Positions 16,969 through 24,593 of a stretch of 33,673 bases of DNA are shown piece after piece. The stretch spans positions 1 through 33,673 of the forward strand of contig RGBY01000003.1 in assembly GCA_009919445.1 (NCBI GenBank), written 5' to 3'. The stretch is from Planctomycetia bacterium (GTDB taxonomy: Bacteria; Planctomycetota; Planctomycetia; Pirellulales; UBA1268). The number at the start of each line of letters is the position of its first letter. Position 1 is the stretch's first letter. The translations under genes were made by a program, and so were the position numbers. The notes below the pieces were generated by a model. That model did not search any database. It was not told the origin of the DNA and was given only the letters and a program-made list of their open reading frames with translations.

Positions 16969-17685
16969 ATGCCCAGCCTGACGCGTGCCGAGGTTCGTGA
17001 ACTTGATCGAATTGCCATCGAGGAATTTGGTCTGCCCGGCATCGTTTTGATGGAAAATGCAGGCCGAAACGCTGCGTCAGCCATTCTGCGGACGGTTGGA
17101 ACGCTGGCCGCCGAACGCCTGGTCATTGCGGTCGGCCCCGGGAACAACGGTGGAGACGGACTCGTGATTGCCCGCCACCTGGAACGTGCTGGGGCTGATG
17201 TGCAGGTGGTGCTGGCTGCTGCCGCTGATCGGTTCCGGGGCGATGCGGCGACCAACTTGCGGGTTGTGGAGCGTTCTGGGATTCGGCTGACCTGTCTCGC
17301 CGGGCATCCAGGCGAAGCCTGGCAGGAGGCCCTGGCCGACGCCACCTGCGTGATCGATGCCCTCCTCGGCACGGGGGCCGTCGGGCCTGCCCGTGGAGAC
17401 GTGGCGATGGCGATCAGCAGCATCGTTGCCTGGGCTGACAGAGCGCCAGCCCATCGTGTGATCGCCATTGATCTGCCCTCCGGGCTCGACTGCGATACCG
17501 GCAGGCCCCTGGGGCCCTGCGTCCGTGCGACCCGGACGTTGACCTTCGTGGCGGCCAAACTCGGCTTCGCTGCGGCTGGCGCAGATCAATTCACCGGCCC
17601 GGTCGAAGAACTTGACATCGGTGCCCCCCGAGCAGTGCTGGCCCGGTTTGGCCTCCTCGACAGCTTGGCCCGGTCCGCTGAATAA
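16969..17685 (+). CDS. nnrE: NAD(P)H-hydrate epimerase, stand-alone
   Basis: A 238-residue YjeF_N-type protein that epimerises damaged R/S-NADHX and NADPHX so that the dehydratase can repair them. ATG 16969 follows AAGGA (16954-16958) by 10 nt; an upstream GTG at 16951 is less likely. Visible features are the N-terminal helix T-R-A-E-V-R-E-L-D, the GLPGIVLMENAGR element, the nucleotide-binding GPGNNGGDGLVIARHL, and DALLGTGAVGP with AIDLPSGLDCDTG. In E. coli this domain is fused to the ADP-dependent NnrD dehydratase; here the protein ends after the epimerase domain and no dehydratase is nearby. Codon use matches its neighbours. Divergent from carA. Confidence 0.88.
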   Translation: MPSLTRAEVRELDRIAIEEFGLPGIVLMENAGRNAASAILRTVGTLAAERLVIAVGPGNNGGDGLVIARHLERAGADVQVVLAAAADRFRGDAATNLRVVERSGIRLTCLAGHPGEAWQEALADATCVIDALLGTGAVGPARGDVAMAISSIVAWADRAPAHRVIAIDLPSGLDCDTGRPLGPCVRATRTLTFVAAKLGFAAAGADQFTGPVEELDIGAPRAVLARFGLLDSLARSAE

Positions 17686-17766
17686 GACGGTGCGATGCAC
17701 TGCCGGCGTTATGAGCCGGTGGAAATCTCTGCCACCGCATGATGCAGTAAGCAGCATCCCCAAACC

Positions 17767-17785
17767 TGCTCAGTGTTTCTGAGCA
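17767..17785. terminator. hairpin between convergent nnrE and proA
   Basis: TGCTCAG (17767-17773) and CTGAGCA (17779-17785) form a perfect 7-bp stem with loop TGTTT. It lies in the 185-bp gap between two convergent genes, where a two-way terminator would be expected. No U-tract follows on either strand, so the role is only suggested. Confidence 0.35.
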
Positions 17786-17786
17786 T

Positions 17787-17816
17787 GGCCCAAATGAGAG
17801 GCCCAAATGAAAGGCC
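17787..17816 (+). repeat. 13-bp tandem repeat in the nnrE-proA gap
   Basis: GGCCCAAATGAGA (17787-17799) is followed by GGCCCAAATGAAA (17800-17812) and a partial third copy GGCC (17813-17816). It is directly beside the hairpin and has no coding role that can be seen. Confidence 0.5.
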
Positions 17817-17870
17817 AACGGATGTTTTGCGACGAACCGCAAAGGGAGGGAGGATCCTTGCAGCCGTGAG

Positions 17871-19136
17871 TCAGCTTTTGGTTTGGCCCGTTCCGCGGAC
17901 GACGTATTTGTATGTGGTCAATTCTCGAGGGCCGCACGGGCCACGGGCATGAAGCTTGTCAGTTGAGATACCGATCTCAGCGCCAAGCCCGAGTTCACTC
18001 CCATCATTGAATCGGGTGCTGGCATTGACCAACACCACAGCGGTGTCAACGCGAGCAGCGAACCGGTCAGCGGCCGCAGAGTCTGATGTCACGATGGCAT
18101 CGGTGTGGCGAGAGCCGAAACGGTTGATGTGGGTAATGGCCTCATCAATCGAATGAACGACGGCAAGAGAAATTTTTGGCCCCAGGAATTCGGTGGCGAA
18201 GTCGGCTTCCGTAGCACTGCCGATTGTGGGCAGGATCTCGCGGCTAGCGGCATCACCAACCAGTTCAACACCGCGTTTTTCCAGGCCAGCCGCGATCGGT
18301 GGTAACACGGCGGCCGCGACATCGGCATGAACCAGGAGTGATTCGGCGGCATTACAGACCCCCATCCGCTGGCACTTGGCGTCAATCAAGATCTGTTCGG
18401 CCATGGCCAGATCGGCAGCTTTGTCGATGTAGACATGACAGTTGCCACTGAAATGCTTGAGCACCGGCATCTTCGCCTCAGAGCAGACACGCCGGATCAG
18501 GGCTTCTCCGCCACGGGGAATCGTCATGTCGATGAGGTCATCAAACTGGAGAAAGGCACCGACCGCTTCACGGTCAGCCACATCGACCAATTGCACGCAG
18601 TCGACCGGCAGGCCCGTTTCAGTGAGGGCTTGCCGCACGCAGGTGACGATTTGACGGCTGGAATGAGCGGCCTCCTTGCCCCCGCGTAAAATGACGGCAT
18701 TGCCTGAGGCGATCGCCACTGCGGCGGCATCAGCCGTGACGTTTGGACGTGACTCGTAGATAAAAAAGATCACTCCCAGAGGCACGCGAACCTTGCGGAC
18801 TTCAAGGCCATTGGGTCGGGTGTTCGTTTCGATCACTTCTCCGACGGGATCGGGAAGGGCGGCCACGGCTTCGATACCGGCAGCAATTCCTTCGATACGG
18901 TCGGTGTCGAGTCTCAGTCGATCGGTGGCAGCTTCAGTGAGACCAAAGCCAGGAGCAGCAGCAAGGTCTTTGGCATTGGCGGTGAGGATTGCCTGTGCAT
19001 CGGCCCGAATCAGGCGGGCGGCAGCCCGCAGGCATGCGGCCTTCTGTTCTGCTGGAATCGACGCCAGTTCAATTGCTGCTGAGCGGCTGCGGCTGGCAAT
19101 ATCACGACAGTGGGTGGTGAGTTGGTCGGCAGACAT
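17871..19136 (-). CDS. proA: gamma-glutamyl phosphate reductase
   Basis: A 421-residue enzyme that reduces gamma-glutamyl phosphate with NADPH to glutamate semialdehyde in proline synthesis. It has the aldehyde-dehydrogenase-like fold motifs LGVIFFIYESRPNVT (120-134) and GNAVILRGGKEA (145-156). The catalytic cysteine is C261 in GVCNAAESLL. The C-terminal SELGLGAEIGISTDKLHARGP is typical. Length equals the usual 410-420. It is the last gene of the minus-strand block, 106 bases after folP; the gap may hold its own promoter. proB, the kinase that makes its unstable substrate, is not in the window. Confidence 0.96.
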   Translation of the reverse strand: MSADQLTTHCRDIASRSRSAAIELASIPAEQKAACLRAAARLIRADAQAILTANAKDLAAAPGFGLTEAATDRLRLDTDRIEGIAAGIEAVAALPDPVGEVIETNTRPNGLEVRKVRVPLGVIFFIYESRPNVTADAAAVAIASGNAVILRGGKEAAHSSRQIVTCVRQALTETGLPVDCVQLVDVADREAVGAFLQFDDLIDMTIPRGGEALIRRVCSEAKMPVLKHFSGNCHVYIDKAADLAMAEQILIDAKCQRMGVCNAAESLLVHADVAAAVLPPIAAGLEKRGVELVGDAASREILPTIGSATEADFATEFLGPKISLAVVHSIDEAITHINRFGSRHTDAIVTSDSAAADRFAARVDTAVVLVNASTRFNDGSELGLGAEIGISTDKLHARGPCGPRELTTYKYVVRGTGQTKS

Positions 19137-19242
19137 GGCGCACTCTCGAGGAATCTGGAAACAGCGATGCCCCGCCAGGGCAGTGGGCGTCTCTCTCAGT
19201 ATGCCATCTCAGGCCTGCTGGTGCTGGCAGGAGCAAGCCGTC

Positions 19243-20121
19243 CTAACGGGTTGCCGAGGAGGCTGCCAGGGCGAGGCGAACCGTTGCCACGTCGTGGACG
19301 CGAATGATAGGGATTCCCTGAGCCGCCAGATTGCAGGCCGTGACAGCAGTGACCAGATCGCGTTCGGCGCGAGTTGGCTCGCGGCCACAGGTCTGCTTGA
19401 CGATTTTGCCAAGGAAGCCCTTGCGGGAGTGGCCAATCAGAATCGGGCAGCCAAGATCGAGAAAGCGGCCTGCTTGCTGCATGAGAGTGAGGTTGTGCTC
19501 GTGTGTCTTGCCAAAGCCAATCCCCGGATCGAGGCAGATTGACTCAGGGGCAATGCCTGCTGCCAGCAGGGCGTCACGCCGGGCACGAAGATAGGCGTGA
19601 ATCTCTTCCACAACGTTGGTGTAGGTCGGCTCAAGCTGCATGGTCTGCGGCGTCCCCTGCATGTGCATGGCGCAGATTCCCGCAGCAGTGCTGCGGGCGA
19701 GGTCAGCCATCTCGGGATCGCCTTCCAGCCCGGTCACGTCGTTGATGATCTCGGCCCCCGCAGCGATGGCCTGCCGGGCAACAACCGCCTTAGACGTGTC
19801 GATTGAAATGGGCAGATTGACCTGCGCAGCAAGGCGGCCGACAACGTCGCCGACTCGCCGCCACTCTTCTTCAGCCGAAACTGGCTCGGCGAAGGGGCGA
19901 GTGCTTTCGCCACCAACATCAAGGATGTCAGCGCCAGCCGCAGCCAGCGAGAGGCCGTGCTCAACTGCGGCCTCAACCCCAGCGTGGAGGCCACCGTCGG
20001 AGAAACTGTCTGGGGTGACGTTAACGATGCCCATCAGCAGGGCCGGCTCACCCGCCGCAGGCAACGGTAGCGACCGCGTCCGTAACTGCCATCTGGCTGG
20101 CCGAGATGTCGGTGAATTCAT
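19243..20121 (-). CDS. folP: dihydropteroate synthase
   Basis: A 292-residue enzyme joining p-aminobenzoate to the pterin diphosphate in folate synthesis, the target of sulfonamides. Signature boxes seen are MGIVNVTPDSFSDGG near residue 30, ILDVGGESTRP near 67, SIDTSK, GAEIINDVTG, LDPGIGFGK and IGHSRKGFLG. ATG 20121 shares its A with the TGA of the lptE-like gene (TGATG), and GGAAG lies about 10 nt upstream. GTG codons at 20124 and 20127 are close alternatives. About 20 residues precede the first conserved strand, slightly more than in E. coli. Translational coupling places it in the same transcript as the outer-membrane genes. Confidence 0.95.
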   Translation of the reverse strand: MNSPTSRPARWQLRTRSLPLPAAGEPALLMGIVNVTPDSFSDGGLHAGVEAAVEHGLSLAAAGADILDVGGESTRPFAEPVSAEEEWRRVGDVVGRLAAQVNLPISIDTSKAVVARQAIAAGAEIINDVTGLEGDPEMADLARSTAAGICAMHMQGTPQTMQLEPTYTNVVEEIHAYLRARRDALLAAGIAPESICLDPGIGFGKTHEHNLTLMQQAGRFLDLGCPILIGHSRKGFLGKIVKQTCGREPTRAERDLVTAVTACNLAAQGIPIIRVHDVATVRLALAASSATR

Positions 20122-20672
20122 CACCACGGTTCTTCCATCAGGCCGACAATCTGCTGGGCCATTTTGACGATGCCCTCTTGCTGCGTGCTCACTACTGAGC
20201 GGCCGTATTCTGGCACCAAGGCAGCCGACTGCCCCACATCGACGCTGGCCGCCGGCACGGGGACAGCCCCTGAGGCGAGAACCGCACCACCACGATCGGC
20301 CCAGGTGACAAGCACCTGCAGGTTGAGTTCCACCATTCGCGATTGGTCGCTCGGGCTTTCGACCATCATCCGTTTCGTGTCGGCGACAATGCGGCCAGTC
20401 AGGATGCTGTCGGCCCCTGCGCCGTCGACTACCTTGAACGGGGTCCGTTTTTCAATCTCCTTGCAGACGGCTTCGGTTAGCCGTACCCCCAGATCGACGG
20501 CCGGAGTCACCCGAAAGCTGTCACACTGAAACAGCGGAACGTAGATGGTGCGGACGTTGGCCGCATACAGCGTGCTATTCCCAAATCGATAGGCCGCGCA
20601 GCCCAGTAGCCCCGGTAGCAGGCATGCCAGCCCGCCGAGAATCTGACGGCGATCAAGAAATGGAGCAGACAT
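20121..20672 (-). CDS. LptE-like outer-membrane lipoprotein
   Basis: A 183-residue lipoprotein. The signal ends in L-L-G-C25, a good lipobox, followed by A-A-Y-R-F and then a strand with N-V-R-T-I-Y-V-P-L-F. That is the pattern of LptE, the plug of the LptD lipopolysaccharide translocon. The TEAVCKEIEKRTPFKVV helix-strand unit and the later D-S-I-L-T-G-R strand fit the same fold. The signal has a twin-arginine pair (D-R8-R9-Q-I-L) directly before the hydrophobic segment, unusual for an LptE. It sits between the BamD-like gene (11-bp gap) and folP (1-nt overlap). An LptE-like protein beside a BamD-like one supports an asymmetric or at least LPS-type outer membrane. Sequence similarity is low in this family, so the name is tentative. 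Confidence 0.72.
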   Translation of the reverse strand: MSAPFLDRRQILGGLACLLPGLLGCAAYRFGNSTLYAANVRTIYVPLFQCDSFRVTPAVDLGVRLTEAVCKEIEKRTPFKVVDGAGADSILTGRIVADTKRMMVESPSDQSRMVELNLQVLVTWADRGGAVLASGAVPVPAASVDVGQSAALVPEYGRSVVSTQQEGIVKMAQQIVGLMEEPW

Positions 20673-20683
20673 CGCAGACGGCC

Positions 20684-21967
20684 TCAGCGCAGCGGTTGAT
20701 TCTCACCGGATGCATCCTGGCTGGCGATCATGGCGTCAGCCTCGGCCATGGCATCGAGTTCGGCTTCTTTGAGTGAGTCAGGGTTGAGGAATGCGGTGAG
20801 TGCCGGCAGCGGGTTGTCGCTGACATCCTCCAGACCGGCTAACTGCTCAAGCTGATCGCGTGCCCGCTGGGCCATCATCGTCTTGGGGTAGTCGCGGGCG
20901 ATCAGGGCGTAGTAGATCCGTGCCGAGGTGTAGTGCTTGCCCTTGGCATAGAACTCTGCCCGTTTCCAGTGTCGGGTCGCCTGCTGGGCTGCGATTTCAG
21001 CCCGGGTTCGCATGACCCGTTGCTCTTCCTCATCGCTTAACTGATCAGGGAACTGGACGAGAATCTGGTCAGCCAGAATCTCAGCCTCATCGAGCATGCC
21101 CCCCTCGTAACCGGGACCCTGATAGGCCTGCAGTTTGGCCTGCAGGGCAAACAGATGAGCAGGCAGCAGGAATTCGCTGTCGGGGTGCTCGGTTCGCAGC
21201 AGCGAATAGAAGTAGTCGGCGTCGAGCCACTGCCGATCGAGGAAGTGGGCATTGGCCTCGGCCATCAGGCTATCGTCGGCGAGTGGCCCACGAGGGTCGT
21301 TGAGCCGAACATGCTCATAGGCCTTGAGTGCCCGCCCGCGAGTGTCGAAGAGTGGGCGGCTGCGGTCGAGCAGGTTTGGAACCAGCAGGGGCAGGTGCTG
21401 CTTCGCATCCATTGCGAGCCAGTACTGGGCGATGACAAACTGCCGCTGGGCAATTCGATCGAGATACCGGGTGTTGGGGTATTTCTTGACGAGGGCGTCG
21501 TATTGATCTTCAGCCTTGGGATACTGATCGGTGAAGAAGAGGCATTCCCCCACTTGCCACATGGCATCTTCCTCGATGGCTGAATCGGGCCAGCGGTCAA
21601 TGACCTTGCGATAGCGAGACAAGGCCTCTTTGTATTTTTCCTGAACGAACAGTTCGTCGCCGGCGGTGAGCGCATCACGGGCGACAGACTCATTCGGTCC
21701 CCGGCCAACCATCTTTTTGAACCGCCGCTTGATCGTGTCTCCCTTTAGTTGATCCCAGCCGAGGTCCTTGTCGTAGGGAGACTCAGTCGAAATCACCGAA
21801 GAGGTGTCGTTCTCGGCGAGGTCATCGGTTGAATCACTGCTGCCAGTCAGCCATGGCCAGTCTGGCTTCGTCAGCGTTGCGCAGCCGCTGGCGAGCGAGG
21901 CGATCAGAACTCCTGCAAGGACAGAGGCAGAGAGCAGCCACTGCCGGGAGTTGGTCAACGGCTTCAT
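20684..21967 (-). CDS. BamD-like TPR outer-membrane lipoprotein
   Basis: A 427-residue lipoprotein with signal peptide and lipobox L-A-S-G-C29. After a Ser/Asp-rich linker (about 40-75), TPR-like helix pairs begin at about 98. The repeat DELFVQEKYKEALSRYRKVI followed by DRWPDSAIEEDAMWQVGE is the BamD/YfiO type. A second run appears near 240-275 (DADYFYSLLRTEHPDSEFL) and a third near 340-370. BamD of E. coli (about 245 residues) brings the BAM complex together for beta-barrel insertion; this protein is much longer, with extra repeats and an acidic, Ala-rich tail. ATG 21967 overlaps the recO stop as ATGA. It may be a BamD counterpart or a broader TPR scaffold protein. Confidence 0.75.
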   Translation of the reverse strand: MKPLTNSRQWLLSASVLAGVLIASLASGCATLTKPDWPWLTGSSDSTDDLAENDTSSVISTESPYDKDLGWDQLKGDTIKRRFKKMVGRGPNESVARDALTAGDELFVQEKYKEALSRYRKVIDRWPDSAIEEDAMWQVGECLFFTDQYPKAEDQYDALVKKYPNTRYLDRIAQRQFVIAQYWLAMDAKQHLPLLVPNLLDRSRPLFDTRGRALKAYEHVRLNDPRGPLADDSLMAEANAHFLDRQWLDADYFYSLLRTEHPDSEFLLPAHLFALQAKLQAYQGPGYEGGMLDEAEILADQILVQFPDQLSDEEEQRVMRTRAEIAAQQATRHWKRAEFYAKGKHYTSARIYYALIARDYPKTMMAQRARDQLEQLAGLEDVSDNPLPALTAFLNPDSLKEAELDAMAEADAMIASQDASGENQPLR

Positions 21968-22770
21968 CGTGTCTTCTCGCGAGGGGGGGCAAAGGTGGTG
22001 GACAGCCAGCGACTCGTTTTGAGGCGGTAGCCGAGGAGGTTGCTCAGGAGGGTGTTCATGATGGCTCGCACCTCTCCCATGGCGTCACAATTGGAAAGGG
22101 TCTGTGCAAAGCCATTCCCGGCAAGGTTTCGCAGGAGGGCCAGCGCTGGCGGTGAGACTGACACCACTGCCCGTTTGCCCCGCCGGCAACGTTGGCAGAG
22201 TCCGCCGCCCGAGAGCATGCCGAAGGCAGTACGGGCATCGCCCAGCGAGGCACCGCATTCTGCGCAGGAGTGGAGTGCCGGAAACTGCCCAAGCTGCTGG
22301 AGGATGCCGAGTTCGGTGTGCACGAGAACCATGGCGACTGTTTGGGGATCAAGTCTGCTTGTCTCTGCGGCTGAGCTCTGTCCCGGACGGGGGCGTGACA
22401 GCATTCGGACGGCGCTGGCGGCCAGGTCGAACAGGGCGGGTTGAGGGTCAGCATCAACGGTGACAGCATCAAAGAGTTCAGCAAGGTAGAGTCCGGCCGC
22501 GACAGCAGGCTGGCTGTCACCAACACGAAACCGATGTTCAAGAAAAGCCTCGGTCAATAAGTCGAGACTGCCGCTGGAACGGCGGTGGACGAGTACCTGA
22601 CAGACCGAAAGGAGGTCAAGGGCGGCGTCAAACTTGCTCTTGGGCCGCCACGCTCCCTTCGCCAGCCCCCGCACCTTGCCAGCTTCCCGGGTCAGCAGGG
22701 TGACGATGGCACTGGTCTCACCAAAAGGAATCGCCCGTAGAACCACGGCACGGACCTTTTCGGCGGTCAT
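21964..22770 (-). CDS. recO: DNA repair protein RecO
   Basis: A 268-residue protein of the RecFOR pathway that anneals DNA and helps load RecA on SSB-coated strands. The N-terminal OB fold (KVRAVVLRAIPFGETSAIVT, then GKVRGLAKGAWRPKSKF) is clear. A four-cysteine zinc site is formed by C169, C172, C192 and C195, as in Gram-positive and Deinococcus RecO; E. coli RecO lacks it. Both ends are coupled by ATGA overlaps with its neighbours. recO also lies downstream of phoH-yqfF-ybeY in Bacillus, matching the order here. Confidence 0.92.
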   Translation of the reverse strand: MTAEKVRAVVLRAIPFGETSAIVTLLTREAGKVRGLAKGAWRPKSKFDAALDLLSVCQVLVHRRSSGSLDLLTEAFLEHRFRVGDSQPAVAAGLYLAELFDAVTVDADPQPALFDLAASAVRMLSRPRPGQSSAAETSRLDPQTVAMVLVHTELGILQQLGQFPALHSCAECGASLGDARTAFGMLSGGGLCQRCRRGKRAVVSVSPPALALLRNLAGNGFAQTLSNCDAMGEVRAIMNTLLSNLLGYRLKTSRWLSTTFAPPREKTR

Positions 22771-24011
22771 GATGGCTTGGCCACGGAGGGCAGCCGAGTG
22801 ACCCGCAGCCGCTCGATCTTGCGACCGGTTGCTGCCAGCACCTCAAGGGCCACCCCGTCGGCTTCAATCTGTTCGCCAACCTCAGGGATGCGTCCAAAAA
22901 CATGAAAGGCGAATCCACCGATGGTGTCGAAGTCGGCCTCTTCGGGAAGGCTGAATTGCATCCGTTCGTTGAGGTCATCGAGCGGGACATGGGCTAGCGT
23001 TTCGCAGACATCTTCTGAAACGGCCAGGATGCCATCATCGAATGCCTCGTCGTGTTCGTCGGCAATTTCACCAACAATTTCCTCAAGGGCATCCTCAATG
23101 GTAACGACCCCACAGACACCACCGAACTCATCGGTCACGATGGCCATATGAGACTTGCCCCGTTGCAGTTCCCGGAGCAGCGTCTGCACGCTCATGGTTT
23201 CGGGAATGAAGTAGGGGGGGCGTATCAGTTCGTTGAGGTCAGGGGGGGTGCCTGCATCACTGCTGTGACACCGGGCCAGTTCAGTGAGGATTTCGCGGGA
23301 GTGGAGCACACCCACAATGTCATCTGACGAAGCCCGCCAGACCGGAAGACGCGAGTGACCACTCTCAATGGCGGTGGCGACCACGTCATCCCACGGGGAG
23401 GCAAGCGGCAGGCCGATCATTTCGGTGCGGGGCGTCATGATCTCTGAAACATGGACATCTTCAAGTTCCATTACGCCTTGAATCATGTCGCGGGCTTCCT
23501 CATCGAGGTGTCCCTCGCGATGGGCCTCATCCATCGCCAGTCGAATCTCGTCCTGTGAGTCTTCGGCGGCTTCCCGGCTTGACCGCGGGAGAAACCGGCT
23601 GGCCAGCCGCAGGAGGCTTCGGCCGATGGCGACCAGTGGCCGCACTAGGTGAATCAACGGTCGCCATAGCCACCAGGTCACCACGACAATCCAGACCCCA
23701 GCCACCCGCGTCAGCAGCATTGGGACAATCACCAGCATGCCCCAGCAGAGCACCATCCAGCCAAGAATGGCCAGGTTGTTCGTCGCAAGGTGGCTAGCTG
23801 CCATCAGGGTGGCCATTACTGCGGCACCCGTGACAACCGTGGCGGCGATAAAGGCAACCCCCTCGCCGGCAGACAGGATCTCATCGTAGATCTCAGGCTG
23901 TTTCTGATGCTGACAGACATCCTGAAGATGATGCCGCCGCGCACCGCGGATCGCGCGGGCCTGGAGGGCGGCGACACTCGCGAAGATGAGCAACAAAAAG
24001 GCAGTCTGCAT
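22767..24011 (-). CDS. CorC/CNNM-type membrane protein with CBS pair
   Basis: A 414-residue protein with an N-terminal membrane region (hydrophobic segments at about 3-18, 50-73, 81-101 and 104-118), a tandem CBS module (about 190-310) and a CorC_HlyC domain (about 330-405). The CBS entry is typical: V-S-E-I-M-T-P-R-T-E-M near 190 and MAIVTDEFGGVCGVVTIED near 290. Such proteins act in magnesium or cobalt efflux and bind adenine nucleotides through CBS; E. coli YbeX (CorC) is the soluble relative next to ybeY. The membrane part is a divergent DUF21. It lies 9 bases after ybeY and overlaps recO as ATGA. Exact ion specificity cannot be read. Confidence 0.85.
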   Translation of the reverse strand: MQTAFLLLIFASVAALQARAIRGARRHHLQDVCQHQKQPEIYDEILSAGEGVAFIAATVVTGAAVMATLMAASHLATNNLAILGWMVLCWGMLVIVPMLLTRVAGVWIVVVTWWLWRPLIHLVRPLVAIGRSLLRLASRFLPRSSREAAEDSQDEIRLAMDEAHREGHLDEEARDMIQGVMELEDVHVSEIMTPRTEMIGLPLASPWDDVVATAIESGHSRLPVWRASSDDIVGVLHSREILTELARCHSSDAGTPPDLNELIRPPYFIPETMSVQTLLRELQRGKSHMAIVTDEFGGVCGVVTIEDALEEIVGEIADEHDEAFDDGILAVSEDVCETLAHVPLDDLNERMQFSLPEEADFDTIGGFAFHVFGRIPEVGEQIEADGVALEVLAATGRKIERLRVTRLPSVAKPS

Positions 24012-24020
24012 GAAAGGGAT

Positions 24021-24593
24021 TCAGCGTGATGGTGAAGCGGCTTTCCCGCGACGCCGAGGGAGGCGTCGTGGTGGCGGCGGCAGGCCAATGTCCTCCATCA
24101 CCTGACGTTCTCGACGTCGCATCGCCCGTCGTTCGGCTGGACTGTGATCGTCGTAGCCGCAAAGATGGAGGAGCCCGTGGACAAGGTAATACGCCAATTC
24201 GTGCTCTGGCTGCCAGTGGTATCGTCCCGCCTCGCGGTGTGCCGTTTCACCGCTGGCAACAATTTCGCCCGCCAGATGCGTGGAAAGATCGGTCGACCCG
24301 GTAGACCGGGCAAGGCCGGCAGGGGGGCTGAGATCGAAGGTGATCACGTCAGTCGGCCCAGGTACTCCTAGCCAGACCTCGTGCAACTGGGCAATTTCCT
24401 CATCATCGACAATGGCCAGACTGATCTCGGCGGTTTCGATTCCTGTGGCATCGAGGGCGGAAGCCATCAGCCGCTTCAGATCGGTCACCCGTACTGGCAG
24501 CAGTCTCTGCCGATTGCAGCAGTCAATCTGCCTTCGCCCGGCGGTCCCTAGCACCGAATGGCCGGCAGGTCTGCGACGCTTTCCCTCAGCCAC
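24021..24593 (-). CDS. ybeY: endoribonuclease YbeY
   Basis: A 190-residue metal-dependent RNase of 16S rRNA maturation and ribosome quality control. GTG 24593 is chosen: GAGGA lies 7 nt upstream and the junction TAGTG overlaps the stop of the previous gene by 1 nt. DVITFDLS (82-89) and HGLLHLCGYDDH (139-150) mark the family. In the usual HGxLHLxGYDH the third zinc ligand is His at +10 from the first; here D149 is at +10 and H150 at +11. The extra basic tail (RRLPRRRGK) may bind RNA. phoH upstream and the CorC-type gene downstream match the E. coli ybeZ-ybeY-ybeX order. Confidence 0.93.
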   Translation of the reverse strand: MAEGKRRRPAGHSVLGTAGRRQIDCCNRQRLLPVRVTDLKRLMASALDATGIETAEISLAIVDDEEIAQLHEVWLGVPGPTDVITFDLSPPAGLARSTGSTDLSTHLAGEIVASGETAHREAGRYHWQPEHELAYYLVHGLLHLCGYDDHSPAERRAMRRRERQVMEDIGLPPPPRRLPRRRGKAASPSR

